Shown one piece after another: positions 53,032 through 63,512 of a stretch of DNA of 64,000 nt (positions within the stretch are counted from its first letter, which is position 1; every line of letters begins with the position of its first letter). A program made the translations under genes and the position numbers. Location: assembly GCF_032681285.1 (NCBI RefSeq), contig NZ_CP136336.1, positions 4,513,001 to 4,577,000 on the forward strand, given 5' to 3'. The DNA comes from Piscinibacter gummiphilus (GTDB lineage: Bacteria; Pseudomonadota; Gammaproteobacteria; Burkholderiales; Burkholderiaceae_C). Below the pieces are notes generated by a model. That model had not been told where the DNA came from, searched no databases, and saw only the letters and a program-made list of their open reading frames with translations.

Positions 53032-53664
53032 TCAGGCCGGCTTGAAGGCCCAGGCCTTGCGGGCGCCGAAGACGAGGTTCGGATACTCCGGCCGCCCGCG
53101 GCTGCCGTTGTAGCGGCCAAGCGCCATGTAGAGGTCGCCGCGCTCGCGGTCGAGATAGTGGCGCAGGATCACGCAGCCGAATCGCAGGTTGGTCTGCATG
53201 TGGAAGAGGCGCGCCGCGTCGCCGTCACCGATCAGCCGCGCCCAGAAGGGCATCACCTGCATGTAGCCGCGTGCGCCAACGCGGCTGATCGCGTACTTTC
53301 GAAAGCCGCTTTCGACCTGGATCACGCCGAGCACCAACGACGCCTCGAGGCCCGCGCGGATGCTCTCGTACCAGACGGTCTCCAGAAACTCGACGCGCGC
53401 CACATGCTCGGCCTTGCGCTTCTTCAGCCGGTTGCTCATCTCGCCCAGCCACTTCAGGTAGGCAAGACGATCTTCGATGTTGTCGAACACCGGCTTGGGC
53501 GGCGCGCTGTTGGCGATCGCCGCCGACAAGGCGGAGCGCACGGCGTCGGCCATCGGCTCCTCGACCTGCGCGCCGGCCCGCGCCACGGGAGGAATGAGCG
53601 CCAGTGCCGGCAAGGCTGCTGCGGCGAGCAGCTGCCGCCGGCACAGCCCATGCGTCACGCTCAT
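53032..53664 (-). CDS. Exported lytic transglycosylase (SLT family)
   Basis: A 210-residue murein-cleaving enzyme. Residues 1-30 form an export signal with C-R-R-Q-L-L-A-A, which has a twin-arginine look. The catalytic Glu118 lies in [24 protein letters not shown] follows, the GLMQ-like motif (here G-Y-M-Q). A late [10 protein letters not shown] segment completes the family set. The ATG overlaps the stop of proS (ATGA), so the two are probably co-translated. Confidence 0.9.
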   Translation of the reverse strand: MSVTHGLCRRQLLAAAALPALALIPPVARAGAQVEEPMADAVRSALSAAIANSAPPKPVFDNIEDRLAYLKWLGEMSNRLKKRKAEHVARVEFLETVWYESIRAGLEASLVLGVIQVESGFRKYAISRVGARGYMQVMPFWARLIGDGDAARLFHMQTNLRFGCVILRHYLDRERGDLYMALGRYNGSRGRPEYPNLVFGARKAWAFKPA

Positions 53665-55406
53665 GCCGCGAGCCGGCCTTTCAAGAAGGCACCCACATCG
53701 GCGGCCGCGACAACCGTGGCCTGCGCGTCGCGACGGCCCTGGTATTCCACCTTGCCTTCCTTCAGGCCACGGTCGGACAGCACCACGCGATGCGGCACGC
53801 CGATCAGTTCCCAGTCGGCAAACATCGCGCCCGGGCGCTCGCCGCGGTCGTCGAGCATCACATCGACACCCTGCGCTTGCAGTTCGTCGTGCAGACGATC
53901 GGCGGCGGCCTTGACCTCGGCCGAGCGGTCGTAGCCGATGGGGCAAAGCACCACGCTGAACGGCGCCATCGACACCGGCCAGACGATTCCGCGCTCATCG
54001 TGGCTTTGCTCGATGGCAGCACCCAGCAGGCGCGTGACGCCGATGCCGTAGCAGCCCATCTCGAGCAGTTGCGGCTTGCCGTTCTCGTCGAGGTAGCTGG
54101 CGTTCATCGCCTTCGAATACTTGGTGCCAAGGTAGAACACGTGGCCGACCTCGATGCCGCGCTGCATGGCGAGCTTGCCCTTGCCGTCGGGCGAGGGGTC
54201 GCCTTCGACCACGTTGCGGATGTCGGCCACCACAGCGGGCTCGGGCAGATCGCGGCCCCAGTTGGCGCCGGTGTAGTGGAAGTCCGCTTCGTTGGCCCCG
54301 CAAACGAAGTCACTCATCGCGGCCACCGTGCGGTCGGCGATCACGCGCACCGGCTTCTTCAGGCCGATCGGCCCCAGGTAGCCGGGCTTGCAGCCGAAGT
54401 GATCGTCGATCTCGGCGGCCGTCGCAAAGCGATAACCTTCCTTCAGGCCCTCGATCTTGCCGGCCTTCACCTCGTTGAGGCTGTGGTCGCCGCGTACCAG
54501 CAGCAGCCAGACGGTGGTCTTCAGCGTTTCGCCGTGCTCGTTCTTCTCGTCGGTGGCAAGCACCAGCGATTTCACCGTTTGCGAGAGTGGGAGCTTGAGC
54601 AGCGCGGCCACGTCTTCGCAGGTGCTCTTGCCCGGCGTCGGCGTCTTCGTCAGCGCCTGCGTCGCCGCACCGCGCTGAGCGATCAGCGGCAGGGCTTCGG
54701 CCAGTTCGACGTTGGCGGCGTAGTCGGAATCGGGGCAGTAGGCGATGGCGTCTTCGCCGGTGTCGGCAATCACCTGGAATTCATGCGATCGGTCTCCGCC
54801 GATGGCCCCGGTGTCGGCGGCCACAGCGCGGAAGACCAGGCCCATGCGCTCGAAGATGCGCACGTAGGCGGCGTACATAGCCTCATAGCTCTTGCCCGCG
54901 GCTTCGACGTCCCGGTCGAAGGAATACGCGTCCTTCATCGTGAACTCGCGCCCGCGCATCACGCCGAAGCGCGGGCGGCGCTCGTCGCGGAACTTCGTCT
55001 GGATGTGATAAAAATTCTTCGGCAGCATGCGGTAGCTGCGCAGCTCCTGGCGAGCGATGTCGGTGATGACCTCTTCGGAGGTCGGCTGGATGATGAAGTC
55101 GCGCTCATGCCGGTCTTTCACCCGCAGCAGCTCGGGGCCCATCTTCTGGAAGCGGCCGGTTTCTTCCCACAACTCGGCGGGTTGCACGACCGGCATCAGA
55201 AGCTCGACGGCACCGGCCCGGTTCATTTCCTCGCGGATGATGTTTTCCACTTTGCGGATGACCCGCAAACCCATCGGCATGTAGTTGTAGATACCCGCGC
55301 CAAGCCGTTTGATCAGGCCGGCGCGCATCATCAGCTTGTGGCTCGTGACCTCGGCGTCGGCGGGCGCTTCCTTGAGCGTGGAAATGAAAAACTGAGAAGC
55401 TTTCAT
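53661..55406 (-). CDS. proS: Prolyl-tRNA synthetase
   Basis: A 581-residue class II synthetase of the bacterial type. Motif 1 lies in the N-terminal region after [10 protein letters not shown]. Motif 2 includes [17 protein letters not shown] near 140-156. The editing insertion occupies about 225-400, with motif 3 near 430-450 (G-C-Y-G-I-G-V-T-R). The anticodon-binding domain is C-terminal. I chose the ATG at 55406 because it starts with the family sequence; upstream in-frame starts add a Pro/Arg stretch. Confidence 0.96.
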   Translation of the reverse strand: MKASQFFISTLKEAPADAEVTSHKLMMRAGLIKRLGAGIYNYMPMGLRVIRKVENIIREEMNRAGAVELLMPVVQPAELWEETGRFQKMGPELLRVKDRHERDFIIQPTSEEVITDIARQELRSYRMLPKNFYHIQTKFRDERRPRFGVMRGREFTMKDAYSFDRDVEAAGKSYEAMYAAYVRIFERMGLVFRAVAADTGAIGGDRSHEFQVIADTGEDAIAYCPDSDYAANVELAEALPLIAQRGAATQALTKTPTPGKSTCEDVAALLKLPLSQTVKSLVLATDEKNEHGETLKTTVWLLLVRGDHSLNEVKAGKIEGLKEGYRFATAAEIDDHFGCKPGYLGPIGLKKPVRVIADRTVAAMSDFVCGANEADFHYTGANWGRDLPEPAVVADIRNVVEGDPSPDGKGKLAMQRGIEVGHVFYLGTKYSKAMNASYLDENGKPQLLEMGCYGIGVTRLLGAAIEQSHDERGIVWPVSMAPFSVVLCPIGYDRSAEVKAAADRLHDELQAQGVDVMLDDRGERPGAMFADWELIGVPHRVVLSDRGLKEGKVEYQGRRDAQATVVAAADVGAFLKGRLAA

Positions 55407-55525
55407 GAGCGGGGAGAACCGGGGGAGAAGGAGAGGTTTGCACGGCAGGGCTGGGGAAACCCGCGGGGTCACTTCCCGCAACGCCAGTGCAATAATGAAT
55501 TCAATTAAAGAATTTGAGGTTGATT

Positions 55526-56116
55526 ATGCTCGACCGAGAAGGGTTCAGACCCAACGTCGGCATCATCCTGCTCAATACGAAGAACCAGGTTTTCTGGGGC
55601 AAGCGCATCCGCACCCACTCCTGGCAGTTCCCGCAAGGGGGCATCAAATACGGCGAGACGCCTGAGCAGGCGATGTTCCGCGAGCTCCACGAAGAAGTGG
55701 GGCTGACGCCCGAGCACGTTCGCATCGTTGCACGCACCCGCGACTGGCTTCGCTACGAAGTCCCGGAGCACTTCATCCGCCGCGACGCCCGCGGGCACTA
55801 TCGCGGGCAGAAGCAGATCTGGTTCCTGTTGCAGCTGATGGGCCGCGACAGCGACATGAACCTGCGCGCCACCGATCACCCCGAATTCGACGCCTGGCGC
55901 TGGAACGACTATTGGGTGCCGCTCGATCTGGTGATCGAGTTCAAGCGCGACGTCTATCAGATGGCGTTGACGGAGCTTGCGCGTTTTCTGCCTCGCAACA
56001 ACCACCACAACCGCTACTTGCGCTCGGGCATGCGCCCGCATCATCGCGACGATGCGGGCAATACCAACACGGCACCACTCGACGAGAACGGGCCGCCGGA
56101 GCCGGCGTCTTCCTGA
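55526..56116 (+). CDS. rppH: RNA pyrophosphohydrolase
   Basis: A 196-residue Nudix enzyme that removes pyrophosphate from 5' triphosphate mRNAs to start decay. The start [17 protein letters not shown] is the RppH signature. The Nudix box [20 protein letters not shown] lies at about 38-57. The C-terminal Asn/His-rich tail (N-N-H-H-N-R-Y) is not needed for the fold. GAGGT five bases upstream selects the ATG at 55526. An AATAAT at 55491-55496 with TG one base before it may be an extended -10 box. It is divergent from proS. Confidence 0.94.
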   Translation: MLDREGFRPNVGIILLNTKNQVFWGKRIRTHSWQFPQGGIKYGETPEQAMFRELHEEVGLTPEHVRIVARTRDWLRYEVPEHFIRRDARGHYRGQKQIWFLLQLMGRDSDMNLRATDHPEFDAWRWNDYWVPLDLVIEFKRDVYQMALTELARFLPRNNHHNRYLRSGMRPHHRDDAGNTNTAPLDENGPPEPASS

Positions 56117-56119
56117 CGT

Positions 56120-57238
56120 TCAGGCCAGGACCAGGTTGTCGCGGTGGATCATCTCGGGTTCGCCGGTGAACCCGAGCAGACGCTCGAACTCGCTCGACGG
56201 CTTGCGTGCGATCAGGCGGGCTTCTGAGCTGGCGTAGTTCGCCAAGCCGCGGGCGACCTCGTTTCCCGACTTGTCGCGCACGGCGATTACGTCGCCCCGC
56301 ACGAACTCACCCTGCACCTCGACCATGCCGATCGGCAACAGGCTCTTGCCCTCATCGCGCAGCTTGGCGACCGCACCATCGTCGATCACGACAGCACCGC
56401 GGAATTGCAGGTGGTCGGCCATCCATTGCTTGCGCGCCGCCAGCTTGGCGGTTGATGCCGTGAGCGCGGTGCCAATGGCTTCACCAGCAGCGAGACGCAC
56501 CAGCACATCGGGCTCACGCCCCCATGCGATGACGGTCGACGCACCACTGCTCGCGGCCCGTTTGGCGGCGAGCACCTTGGTGATCATGCCACCGCGTCCG
56601 ATGCTCGAACCCGCACCTCCGGCCATTCGCTCAAGCTCCGGCGTGCCGGCTTCAGCCTCATGGATGAAGCGCGCGTTGGGGTCTTTGCGCGGGTCGGCCG
56701 AATACAGGCCCTTTTGGTCGGTGAGGATGATCAGTGCATCAGCCTCTACGAGGTTGGCCACCAGTGCGCCCAGGGTGTCGTTGTCGCCGAACTTGATCTC
56801 GTCGTTGACGACCGTGTCGTTCTCGTTGATGACCGGCACGACCTTCAAGCGCAGCAGCGTCAGCAACGTCGAACGTGCATTGAGGTAGCGCTCGCGGTCG
56901 GCGAGGTCGGCATGCGTGAGCAGCACCTGCGCACTGCCCATGTCGTAGTGGCGCAGCTGGGTTTCGTAGATCTGGGCCAGTCCCATCTGCCCAACGGCCG
57001 CCGCCGCCTGCAACTCGTGGATCTCCTTGGGGCGCGCAGACCAGCCCAGGCGCTTCATGCCTTCGGCGACCGCACCGCTGGACACCATCACCACTTCGCG
57101 CCCCTGGGCCGCGAGCGCGGCCATCTGACGGCACCAGTTGCCGATGGCCTGCGCATCCAGACCGCGACCTTCGTTGGTCACCAGACTGGAGCCGACCTTG
57201 ATGACGATGCGCTTGGCGTTCTTCAGGGCGTCTGTCAT
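56120..57238 (-). CDS. proB: Glutamate 5-kinase
   Basis: A 372-residue enzyme committing glutamate to proline synthesis. The amino acid kinase domain starts [12 protein letters not shown] near 9-20 and contains [16 protein letters not shown] and [13 protein letters not shown]-terminal PUA domain (about 275-360) is present. The ATG at 57238 overlaps the obgE stop (ATGA), an unusual coupling that is common in Burkholderiales. It is convergent with rppH, 3 nt apart. Confidence 0.95.
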   Translation of the reverse strand: MTDALKNAKRIVIKVGSSLVTNEGRGLDAQAIGNWCRQMAALAAQGREVVMVSSGAVAEGMKRLGWSARPKEIHELQAAAAVGQMGLAQIYETQLRHYDMGSAQVLLTHADLADRERYLNARSTLLTLLRLKVVPVINENDTVVNDEIKFGDNDTLGALVANLVEADALIILTDQKGLYSADPRKDPNARFIHEAEAGTPELERMAGGAGSSIGRGGMITKVLAAKRAASSGASTVIAWGREPDVLVRLAAGEAIGTALTASTAKLAARKQWMADHLQFRGAVVIDDGAVAKLRDEGKSLLPIGMVEVQGEFVRGDVIAVRDKSGNEVARGLANYASSEARLIARKPSSEFERLLGFTGEPEMIHRDNLVLA

Positions 57239-58314
57239 GGCGATGGCTCGAGGTCGCGCGTGGGATCGGCGAAACGTGGGTCCGGATCGTCCGGCACCAC
57301 GTTCTTCAGCTTGGACACATGCTGATAGACAGCCTGCACCAGATGCTCGCAACCTTCACGCGTCAAGGCAGAGATCTGGAATACCGGACCCTTCCACTTG
57401 AAGCGCTTCACGAAGTCCTTGACCCGCTGCTCGCGCTCTTCGGTGGGCACCATGTCGAGCTTGTTGAGCACCAGCCAGCGTGGCTTCTCGTAGAGCGCTT
57501 GGTCGTACTTCTTGAGTTCGGCCACGATGCTCTTGGCCTGAGCAACCGGGTCGATGCTGTCATCGAAGGGAGCCATGTCGACCACGTGCAGCAGCAGGTG
57601 CGTGCGCTGCAAATGGCGAAGGAACAGGTGGCCAAGACCCGCACCTTCCGACGCTCCTTCGATCAACCCCGGCACATCGGCCACCACGAAGCTTTGCTCA
57701 GCGGCCACTCGCACCACGCCGAGGTTGGGATGCAGGGTGGTGAACGGGTAGTCGGCAATCTTGGGCCGCGCGTTGGAGACGGCCGCAATCAGCGTCGACT
57801 TGCCGGCGTTCGGCATGCCCAAGAGGCCCACGTCCGCCAGCACCCGCAACTCGAGCTTGAGCTTGCGATGCTCGCCGGGCCAGCCGGGCGTCTTTTGTCG
57901 CGGGGCGCGGTTGGTGCTGGTCTTGAAATGAAGGTTGCCGAAGCCGCCGTCGCCGCCTTTGGCCAACAGGACCTTTTCGTCCGGCACCAGCAACTCGGCG
58001 ATCACGTTCCCCGTGTCGAGGTCGGTGATGATGGTGCCCATTGGCATGCGCAGCACGATGTCTTCTGCTGCGGCGCCGTATTGGTCGGATCCTCGACCGT
58101 TTTCCCCGTTACGAGCCTCGTGACGACGCGCGTAACGAAAGTCGATCAGCGTGTTGAGGTTGCGATCGCCAACGGCGAAAACGCTGCCGCCACGTCCTCC
58201 GTCACCGCCATTCGGCCCGCCGAAGGGGAGGAACTTCTCTCGGCGGAAGCTCATGCAGCCATTGCCGCCATTGCCGGCCGCCACGTCGATGGTGGCTTCG
58301 TCAACGAATTTCAT
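57235..58314 (-). CDS. obgE: Obg-family GTPase
   Basis: A 359-residue ribosome-associated GTPase acting in 50S maturation and stress control. The glycine-rich Obg fold (1-158) begins M-K-F-V-D-E-A-T-I and contains G-G-N-G-G-N-G-C and G-G-D-G-G-R-G-G. The G domain has [10 protein letters not shown] near 167-176, D-V-P-G-L near 214-218 and N-K-L-D near 285. The C-terminal tail is short. It follows rplU-rpmA after a terminator, so it probably depends on read-through or a separate promoter. It overlaps proB. Confidence 0.96.
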   Translation of the reverse strand: MKFVDEATIDVAAGNGGNGCMSFRREKFLPFGGPNGGDGGRGGSVFAVGDRNLNTLIDFRYARRHEARNGENGRGSDQYGAAAEDIVLRMPMGTIITDLDTGNVIAELLVPDEKVLLAKGGDGGFGNLHFKTSTNRAPRQKTPGWPGEHRKLKLELRVLADVGLLGMPNAGKSTLIAAVSNARPKIADYPFTTLHPNLGVVRVAAEQSFVVADVPGLIEGASEGAGLGHLFLRHLQRTHLLLHVVDMAPFDDSIDPVAQAKSIVAELKKYDQALYEKPRWLVLNKLDMVPTEEREQRVKDFVKRFKWKGPVFQISALTREGCEHLVQAVYQHVSKLKNVVPDDPDPRFADPTRDLEPSP

Positions 58315-58385
58315 GACTGAACGATCTCGGTCTATCTACACAGGCACCGAAGGTAACGGAGCGCTGCGACGGGCGCAAAGTTGCG

Positions 58386-58415
58386 CAAAAACAAAAGCCC
58401 CGGCGAACCGGGGCT
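58386..58415 (-). terminator. Rho-independent terminator between rpmA and obgE
   Basis: On the minus strand the stem AGCCCCGG / CCGGGGCT with a four-base loop is followed by TTTTGTTTTT. It lies 28 bases after the rpmA stop and 71 bases before the obgE start. It should set the level of obgE relative to L21 and L27. Confidence 0.88.
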
Positions 58416-58443
58416 CATGTGAGCCTAGCCTGACGGAGAGGTC

Positions 58444-58704
58444 TCAGCCCAACTCTTTCACGCTCACCGTCTGGCGGTTGCGCGGGCCTTTGACGGCGAA
58501 GCTGACCTCGCCATCGACCAGCGCGAAAAGCGTATGGTCCTTGCCGGTGCCAACGTTCGCGCCGGCGTGGAACTTGGTGCCGCGCTGACGAACGATGATC
58601 GAGCCGGCCGGAACCGCTTGGCCCCCAAACACCTTGACGCCGAGCATCTTCGGCTGGGAATCACGGCCGTTCCGGGTGGAACCGCCGCCTTTTTTCTGTG
58701 CCAT
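58444..58704 (-). CDS. rpmA: Ribosomal protein L27
   Basis: An 86-residue 50S subunit protein near the peptidyl-transferase centre. It starts [16 protein letters not shown], with no N-terminal extension needing cleavage, unlike Firmicutes L27. G-V-K-V-F-G-G-Q and [11 protein letters not shown] are diagnostic. It is 13 nt downstream of rplU in the standard order. Confidence 0.97.
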   Translation of the reverse strand: MAQKKGGGSTRNGRDSQPKMLGVKVFGGQAVPAGSIIVRQRGTKFHAGANVGTGKDHTLFALVDGEVSFAVKGPRNRQTVSVKELG

Positions 58705-58717
58705 GGTTCGACTCCTT

Positions 58718-59029
58718 TCAGGCGTTCACTGCACTGATCTCAAGCTCGGTGAAGGTCTGGCGATGACCTTGCCGCTTTTGATAGTGCTTGCGGCGACGCA
58801 TCTTGAAGATGCGCACCTTGTCGTGTTTGCCTTGTGCCACAACGGTGGCCTTGACGCTCGCGCCGGAAACCAAGGGAGTCCCGACCTTCAGATCCGCGCC
58901 GCTGCCGACTGCAAGAACTTGGTCGATCGTGATCTCTTGGCCAACGTCCGCAGCAATCTGTTCTACCTTGATCTTTTCGCCCGCAGCAACCTTGTATTGT
59001 TTGCCGCCGGTTTTTATGACCGCGTACAT
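58718..59029 (-). CDS. rplU: Ribosomal protein L21
   Basis: A 103-residue 50S protein. It starts [14 protein letters not shown] and ends with [17 protein letters not shown], both typical. The ATG at 59029 was chosen over upstream in-frame starts, which run into the leader and lack family likeness. It has a leader of about 60 nt with two small hairpins. Confidence 0.97.
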   Translation of the reverse strand: MYAVIKTGGKQYKVAAGEKIKVEQIAADVGQEITIDQVLAVGSGADLKVGTPLVSGASVKATVVAQGKHDKVRIFKMRRRKHYQKRQGHRQTFTELEISAVNA

Positions 59030-59090
59030 ATCAGCCCTTTCATGAATTGCCCGGCACACAACGCAGGGCACCTCACGCAAAACGTGAAGC
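59030..59090 (-). other. Possible structured leader of rplU
   Basis: The predicted leader folds two small hairpins: TCACG-TTTTG-CGTGA and TGCCC...GGGCA. Ribosomal-protein leaders often bind their own product; whether this one does is unknown. The stems are short, and no known L21 leader was recognised. Confidence 0.35.
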
Positions 59091-59095
59091 CTTCT

Positions 59096-59101
59096 AGTGT
59101 A
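59096..59101 (-). promoter_or_regulatory. Candidate -10 box TACACT of rplU-rpmA
   Basis: TACACT on the minus strand lies about 67 bases before the rplU ATG. The -35 region is poor (GTCGAT, spacing 18). Confidence 0.45.
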
Positions 59102-59193
59102 CCACTTTCCGGGGCGGTCATCGACTCGGCGTGACATCGAAGGCAGGCAGTAGCAACGCGCAAGCCGGCGGCCGGCCGACAAAGCGGTCTTTC

Positions 59194-59199
59194 TATAAT
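59194..59199 (+). promoter_or_regulatory. Consensus -10 box TATAAT of the polyprenyl synthase gene
   Basis: A perfect TATAAT lies 23 bases before the GTG start at 59223, predicting a leader of about 16 nt. No good -35 is visible in the GC-rich stretch upstream. Confidence 0.55.
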
Positions 59200-59222
59200 C
59201 GCGGCACATTCTGAGCGCCGCT

Positions 59223-60218
59223 GTGCAACCCAATCTTCTAACCGCTTCGACTCCGGTCACCGACCCCATCCGCCTGATGGCGCCCGAGATGAAAGAGGTC
59301 GACGAGGTCATCCAGCAGCGGCTGGCCTCGGACGTTGTGCTCGTCAACCAGATCTCTCACTACATCATCAGCGCGGGAGGCAAGCGCATCCGCCCCATGT
59401 TGGTGTTGCTCTTCGCCAACGCACTGGGATTCTGCGGGAGGGAGCGGTTTGAACTGGCCGCCGTGGTCGAGTTCATCCACACGGCAACCTTGTTGCATGA
59501 CGACGTGGTCGACGAATCCGCGCTGCGCCGGGGGCGCGCAACCGCCAATGCGCTGTTCGGCAACTCTGCCAGCGTTTTGGTGGGTGACTTCCTCTATTCG
59601 AGGGCGTTCCAGATGATGGTGTCGGTCGATCGTCTGCGCGTGCTGGACGTCCTGGCGGATGCCACCAATATCATTGCAGAAGGGGAAGTCCTGCAACTGA
59701 TGAACATGCACGACCCGGATCTTGCGGTGGACGACTACCTCAAGGTCATTCGCTTCAAGACGGCCAAGTTGTTTGAGGCCAGTGCGCGGCTCGGCGCCGT
59801 TCTCGCCGACGCAGATCCCACAACCGAAGAAGCTTGTGCCGCATATGGGCGCCATCTCGGCACCGCATTCCAACTGGTCGACGATCTGCTCGACTACGAG
59901 GGCTCCACCAGCGAACTTGGCAAAAACGTCGGCGACGATCTGCGCGAGGGCAAGCCGACTCTCCCGTTGTTGATTGCCATGGAACGGGCTTCTGACACAG
60001 ACCGACTCCTTATCCGCCATGCAATCGAGCAAGGAGAGGTAAGCCGTTTGCCACAGATCGTGGCAATCGTTCGCGCAACAGGAGCGCTCGACGCGACGCG
60101 GGACGCCGCACGTTCAGAAGCAGAGAAGGCGCGCCTCAACTTGTCGTCACTGCCCAAGACGAACTACCGAGAAGCTCTGCTAGAATTTTGTGCTCGGTCG
60201 GTTGAGCGTTCGTCTTGA
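59223..60218 (+). CDS. ispB: Polyprenyl (octaprenyl) diphosphate synthase
   Basis: A 331-residue trans-prenyltransferase making the side chain of ubiquinone. The first aspartate-rich motif is D-D-V-V-D at 93-97 in L-L-H-D-D-V-V-D-E. The second is D-D-L-L-D at 220-224. G-G-K-R-I-R-P near 52-58 binds isopentenyl diphosphate. The chain length cannot be set exactly from sequence; octaprenyl is usual in Burkholderiales. The start is GTG. It is divergent from rplU and followed by tRNA-Pro. Confidence 0.93.
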   Translation: MQPNLLTASTPVTDPIRLMAPEMKEVDEVIQQRLASDVVLVNQISHYIISAGGKRIRPMLVLLFANALGFCGRERFELAAVVEFIHTATLLHDDVVDESALRRGRATANALFGNSASVLVGDFLYSRAFQMMVSVDRLRVLDVLADATNIIAEGEVLQLMNMHDPDLAVDDYLKVIRFKTAKLFEASARLGAVLADADPTTEEACAAYGRHLGTAFQLVDDLLDYEGSTSELGKNVGDDLREGKPTLPLLIAMERASDTDRLLIRHAIEQGEVSRLPQIVAIVRATGALDATRDAARSEAEKARLNLSSLPKTNYREALLEFCARSVERSS

Positions 60219-60257
60219 TCCGACCGAACCAAGTGGGCCTTCTCGAGGCCCTTTCTT

Positions 60258-60334
60258 CGGGGTGTAGCTTAGCCTGGTAGAGCGCTACGTTCGGGACGTA
60301 GAGGCCGGAGGTTCGAATCCTCTCACCCCGACCA
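60258..60334 (+). tRNA. tRNA-Pro (anticodon CGG)
   Basis: The cloverleaf folds by eye: acceptor CGGGGTG/CACCCCG with the C1-G72 pair typical of bacterial tRNA-Pro, D stem GCTT/GAGC, anticodon stem CTACG/CGTAG around TTCGGGA (anticodon CGG), a T arm with TTCGAAT and encoded CCA (77 nt). It lies 39 nt after ispB with no promoter seen, so it may be processed from the same transcript. Confidence 0.93.
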
Positions 60335-60486
60335 GATCTCACGGCTCGGAAGCAAATTGTTGCAGCGCTCATCGCAGCGACTCGTGACTTCTTGCCGCAG
60401 CTTCGTAGCACTCAGGTTTACAGCCCCAGGTAGATCGGCGATCATCAATTGATGTTGCCATCGTGACGTAACGCACACCTCTACTT

Positions 60487-62208
60487 GTGGATACCCTTGC
60501 CGAAGCTCCTCAATCCGCACTGTCTGGTGTCGCGCGGGTGCTTGTGCATGCGGGCAAGCTGAATGCCAAGGCCGCAGAAGACCTCGTCAAGTCGTCCAAG
60601 GAGAAGAAGTCCAGCTTTTTGTCGGCAGTCCTGGCTGCGGGCGCGCTGACCCCGGCTGAGCTTGCGCATACCCTTTCCAGTGCTCTGGCCCTGCCGCTGC
60701 TGGACCTCAATGCGGTCGATCCGCAGCGCCTTCCACGCGCGATCATCGATGCGAAGTTGGCTGCGCAGTACCAGATCGTGGTTCTGGGAAAGCGCGGCAA
60801 CCGCCTCTTCATCGGCGGTGCCGACCCGACGGATCAGGAAGCCGGCGAACGCATCAAGTTCGCCACTCAACTGTCCCCTGAGTGGGTCATCGTCGAGCAC
60901 GACAAACTTTCGAAGATCCTGGAGGGCGCAGGGGTCAGTGCCACCGAGTCCCTCGATAACATCGTCGGCGGGGATTTCGAGTTCGACGTATCCGATGACG
61001 ACGTCACCGCGAGCACCGAAACCCAAGAGGTCACGGCGGACGTCGAAGATGCACCTGTCGTGCGCTTCCTGCAGAAGATGCTGATCGATGCGATCAATGC
61101 CCGCGCGTCCGACCTGCATTTCGAGCCCTACGAGTATCACTATCGCGTTCGCTTTCGTATTGACGGTGAACTGCGCGAGATCACCCAGCCACCGATCGCC
61201 ATCAAGGACAAGTTGGCCTCACGCATCAAAGTGATCTCGAGGCTCGACATTGCGGAGAAACGCGTCCCTCAAGACGGGCGCATGAAGCTGAAGTTCGGCA
61301 ACAAGGCGATCGACTTCCGCGTCAGCACCCTGCCCACCCTCTTTGGCGAGAAGATCGTCATCCGTATCCTGGATCCGTCGAGCGCGAAACTTGGCATCGA
61401 AGCGCTGGGTTACGAAAAGATCGAGAAAGAGCGGCTGCTGGCGTGCATTTCACGGCCCTACGGCATGATTCTCGTGACGGGCCCGACCGGCAGCGGCAAG
61501 ACCGTTTCGCTCTATACCTGCCTCAACATCCTCAACCAGCCTGGTGTCAACATTTCGACGGTCGAAGATCCGGCGGAAATCAACCTGCCTGGTATTAACC
61601 AGGTGAACGTCAACGACAAGGCCGGTTTGACCTTCTCGGCTGCCTTGAAGTCCTTTTTGCGCCAGGATCCGGACATCATCATGGTCGGCGAAATTCGTGA
61701 CCTTGAGACCGCCGACATCGCGATCAAGGCGGCACAAACTGGACACATGGTGATGTCGACGTTGCATACCAACGACGCTCCGACGACCCTGACCCGCTTG
61801 CTGAACATGGGCGTGGCACCGTTCAACATTGCATCCAGCGTGCTTCTGATCACAGCGCAGCGCCTGGCCAGGCGCCTGTGCGAGGCGTGCAAGGCACCGG
61901 CCGAATACCCTCGCGAAGCGTTGCTCAAAGCGGGCTACACGGAAGATGCGTTGGATGGCAGCTGGCGACCCTATCGCGCGGTCGGGTGTTCAGCCTGTAG
62001 CAACGGCTACAAGGGTCGGGTCGGCATTTACCAAGTGATGCCGGTCAGTGAAGAAATTCAGCGCATCATCCTGTCAGAAGGAACTGCGATGGACATTGCG
62101 CAACAAGCTGCGAGTGACGGCGTTCGCGATCTGCGACAGTCCGGGCTGGTCAAGGTGCGCGCAGGCTTCACGACACTCGAAGAGGTCATCTCAGTGACCA
62201 ACGAATAA
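60487..62208 (+). CDS. pilB: Type IV pilus extension ATPase PilB
   Basis: A 573-residue hexameric ATPase driving pilus extension at the inner membrane. The N-terminal MshEN-like domain (about 10-145) is followed by the catalytic core: Walker A G-P-T-G-S-G-K-T at 332-339, Walker B D-I-I-M-V-G-E-I-R-D at 396-405 and the His box G-H-M-V-M-S-T-L-H-T-N-D. The tetracysteine zinc site is Cys465, Cys468, Cys501 and Cys504, typical of PilB rather than retraction ATPases. The start is GTG at 60487. The preceding 152 bases hold no gene and no sigma-54 site that I can see. pilC and pilD follow. Confidence 0.96.
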   Translation: MDTLAEAPQSALSGVARVLVHAGKLNAKAAEDLVKSSKEKKSSFLSAVLAAGALTPAELAHTLSSALALPLLDLNAVDPQRLPRAIIDAKLAAQYQIVVLGKRGNRLFIGGADPTDQEAGERIKFATQLSPEWVIVEHDKLSKILEGAGVSATESLDNIVGGDFEFDVSDDDVTASTETQEVTADVEDAPVVRFLQKMLIDAINARASDLHFEPYEYHYRVRFRIDGELREITQPPIAIKDKLASRIKVISRLDIAEKRVPQDGRMKLKFGNKAIDFRVSTLPTLFGEKIVIRILDPSSAKLGIEALGYEKIEKERLLACISRPYGMILVTGPTGSGKTVSLYTCLNILNQPGVNISTVEDPAEINLPGINQVNVNDKAGLTFSAALKSFLRQDPDIIMVGEIRDLETADIAIKAAQTGHMVMSTLHTNDAPTTLTRLLNMGVAPFNIASSVLLITAQRLARRLCEACKAPAEYPREALLKAGYTEDALDGSWRPYRAVGCSACSNGYKGRVGIYQVMPVSEEIQRIILSEGTAMDIAQQAASDGVRDLRQSGLVKVRAGFTTLEEVISVTNE

Positions 62209-62281
62209 GCCGCACGCGTCACGCTTTCGGCAACCGATCACTTTTCAAAGGGACGAGGACTGAAGTCTCCTCGCAAGAACC

Positions 62282-63508
62282 ATGGCAACTGCAGCAGCAA
62301 CCGCGGCACGCAACGTCAAGGAATTTGTCTTCGAATGGGAAGGCAAGGACAAGAACGGCAAGGTGGTCCGTGGTGAGATCCGCGCGGGCGGTGAGGCGAT
62401 GGTCAGCGCAAGCCTGCGCCGCCAGGGAATCCTGATCACCAAGGTCAAGAAGCGCCGCACGACCGGCGGCAAGGCGATCAAGCAGAAGGACATCGCCATC
62501 TTCACGCGCCAGCTGTCGACCATGATGCGTGCGGGTGTACCGCTCCTGCAGGCCTTCGACATCGTCGCACGGGGCAGCACCAACGCGAAGTTGACCAAGC
62601 TGCTCATCGACATCCGCAGCGATGTCGAGACCGGCACGAGCCTGTCGTCGGCGTTCCGCAAGCATCCGCTGTACTTCGACGCGCTGTACTGCAACCTCGT
62701 CGAGGCTGGCGAAGCTGGCGGTATTCTCGACACGCTGCTGGATCGCTTGGCCATCTATCAAGAGAAGACGATGGCCATCAAGAACAAGATCAAGTCCGCC
62801 TTGATCTATCCGGTGGCCGTGATGGTCGTGGCCTTCGTCGTGCTGGCGATCATCATGCTGTTCGTGATTCCCGTGTTCAAGGACGTCTTCAAGTCTTTCG
62901 GCGCAGATCTGCCAGCTCCAACGCTGTTCGTGATCGGCATGTCGGAAATATTTACCAAGTACTGGTGGGCCATCTTCGGTTTCCTGGGCGGTGGCATCTA
63001 CTTCTTCCTCGAGTCCTGGAAACGTTCTGAGAAGATGCAGCGCACCATGGATCGTCTTCTGCTGAAGGTCCCGGTGTTCGGCGACTTGGTCAACAAATCC
63101 TCGGTGGCCCGTTGGACCCGAACGCTCTCCACGATGTTCGCGGCCGGCGTTCCACTGGTGGAGGCGCTGGATTCCGTTGGAGGCGCTTCCGGCAACGCCG
63201 TCTTCAAGGATGCGACTGACCAGATCCAAAAGGACGTGTCCACCGGCGCCAGCCTGACGGCATCGATGCAAACCACTGGCGTGTTCCCCACCATGGTGAT
63301 CCAGATGTGCGCAATTGGCGAGGAATCCGGTTCGCTGGATGCCATGCTGGGCAAGGCCGCAGAGTTCTACGAGGATGAAGTCGATGAGGCCGTCAAAGGT
63401 CTGTCGTCGCTGATGGAGCCCTTCATCATCGTCATCCTGGGCGCTTTAATTGGCGGGATCGTGGTGTCCATGTACCTGCCCATCTTCAAGCTCGGTGCAG
63501 TGGTCTGA
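62282..63508 (+). CDS. pilC: Type IV pilus platform protein PilC
   Basis: A 408-residue inner-membrane platform protein working with PilB. It has a cytoplasmic N-terminal region, two GspF-type helical domains (about 75-200 and 275-400) with I-F-T-R-Q-L-S-T-M-M-R-A-G-V-P-L-L-Q-A-F and W-T-R-T-L-S-T-M-F-A-A-G-V-P-L-V-E-A-L repeats, and three membrane segments (about 178-200, 224-242 and 380-402). The duplication of the cytoplasmic domain is the family hallmark. It follows pilB by 73 nt. Confidence 0.96.
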   Translation: MATAAATAARNVKEFVFEWEGKDKNGKVVRGEIRAGGEAMVSASLRRQGILITKVKKRRTTGGKAIKQKDIAIFTRQLSTMMRAGVPLLQAFDIVARGSTNAKLTKLLIDIRSDVETGTSLSSAFRKHPLYFDALYCNLVEAGEAGGILDTLLDRLAIYQEKTMAIKNKIKSALIYPVAVMVVAFVVLAIIMLFVIPVFKDVFKSFGADLPAPTLFVIGMSEIFTKYWWAIFGFLGGGIYFFLESWKRSEKMQRTMDRLLLKVPVFGDLVNKSSVARWTRTLSTMFAAGVPLVEALDSVGGASGNAVFKDATDQIQKDVSTGASLTASMQTTGVFPTMVIQMCAIGEESGSLDAMLGKAAEFYEDEVDEAVKGLSSLMEPFIIVILGALIGGIVVSMYLPIFKLGAVV

Positions 63509-63512
63509 CGGC

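Noticed and set aside
60335..60486. Sigma-54 promoter or PilR site upstream of pilB
   Set aside because: No TGGCAC-N5-TTGC-type element was found on reading. Absence by eye is weak evidence, but nothing supports a call.
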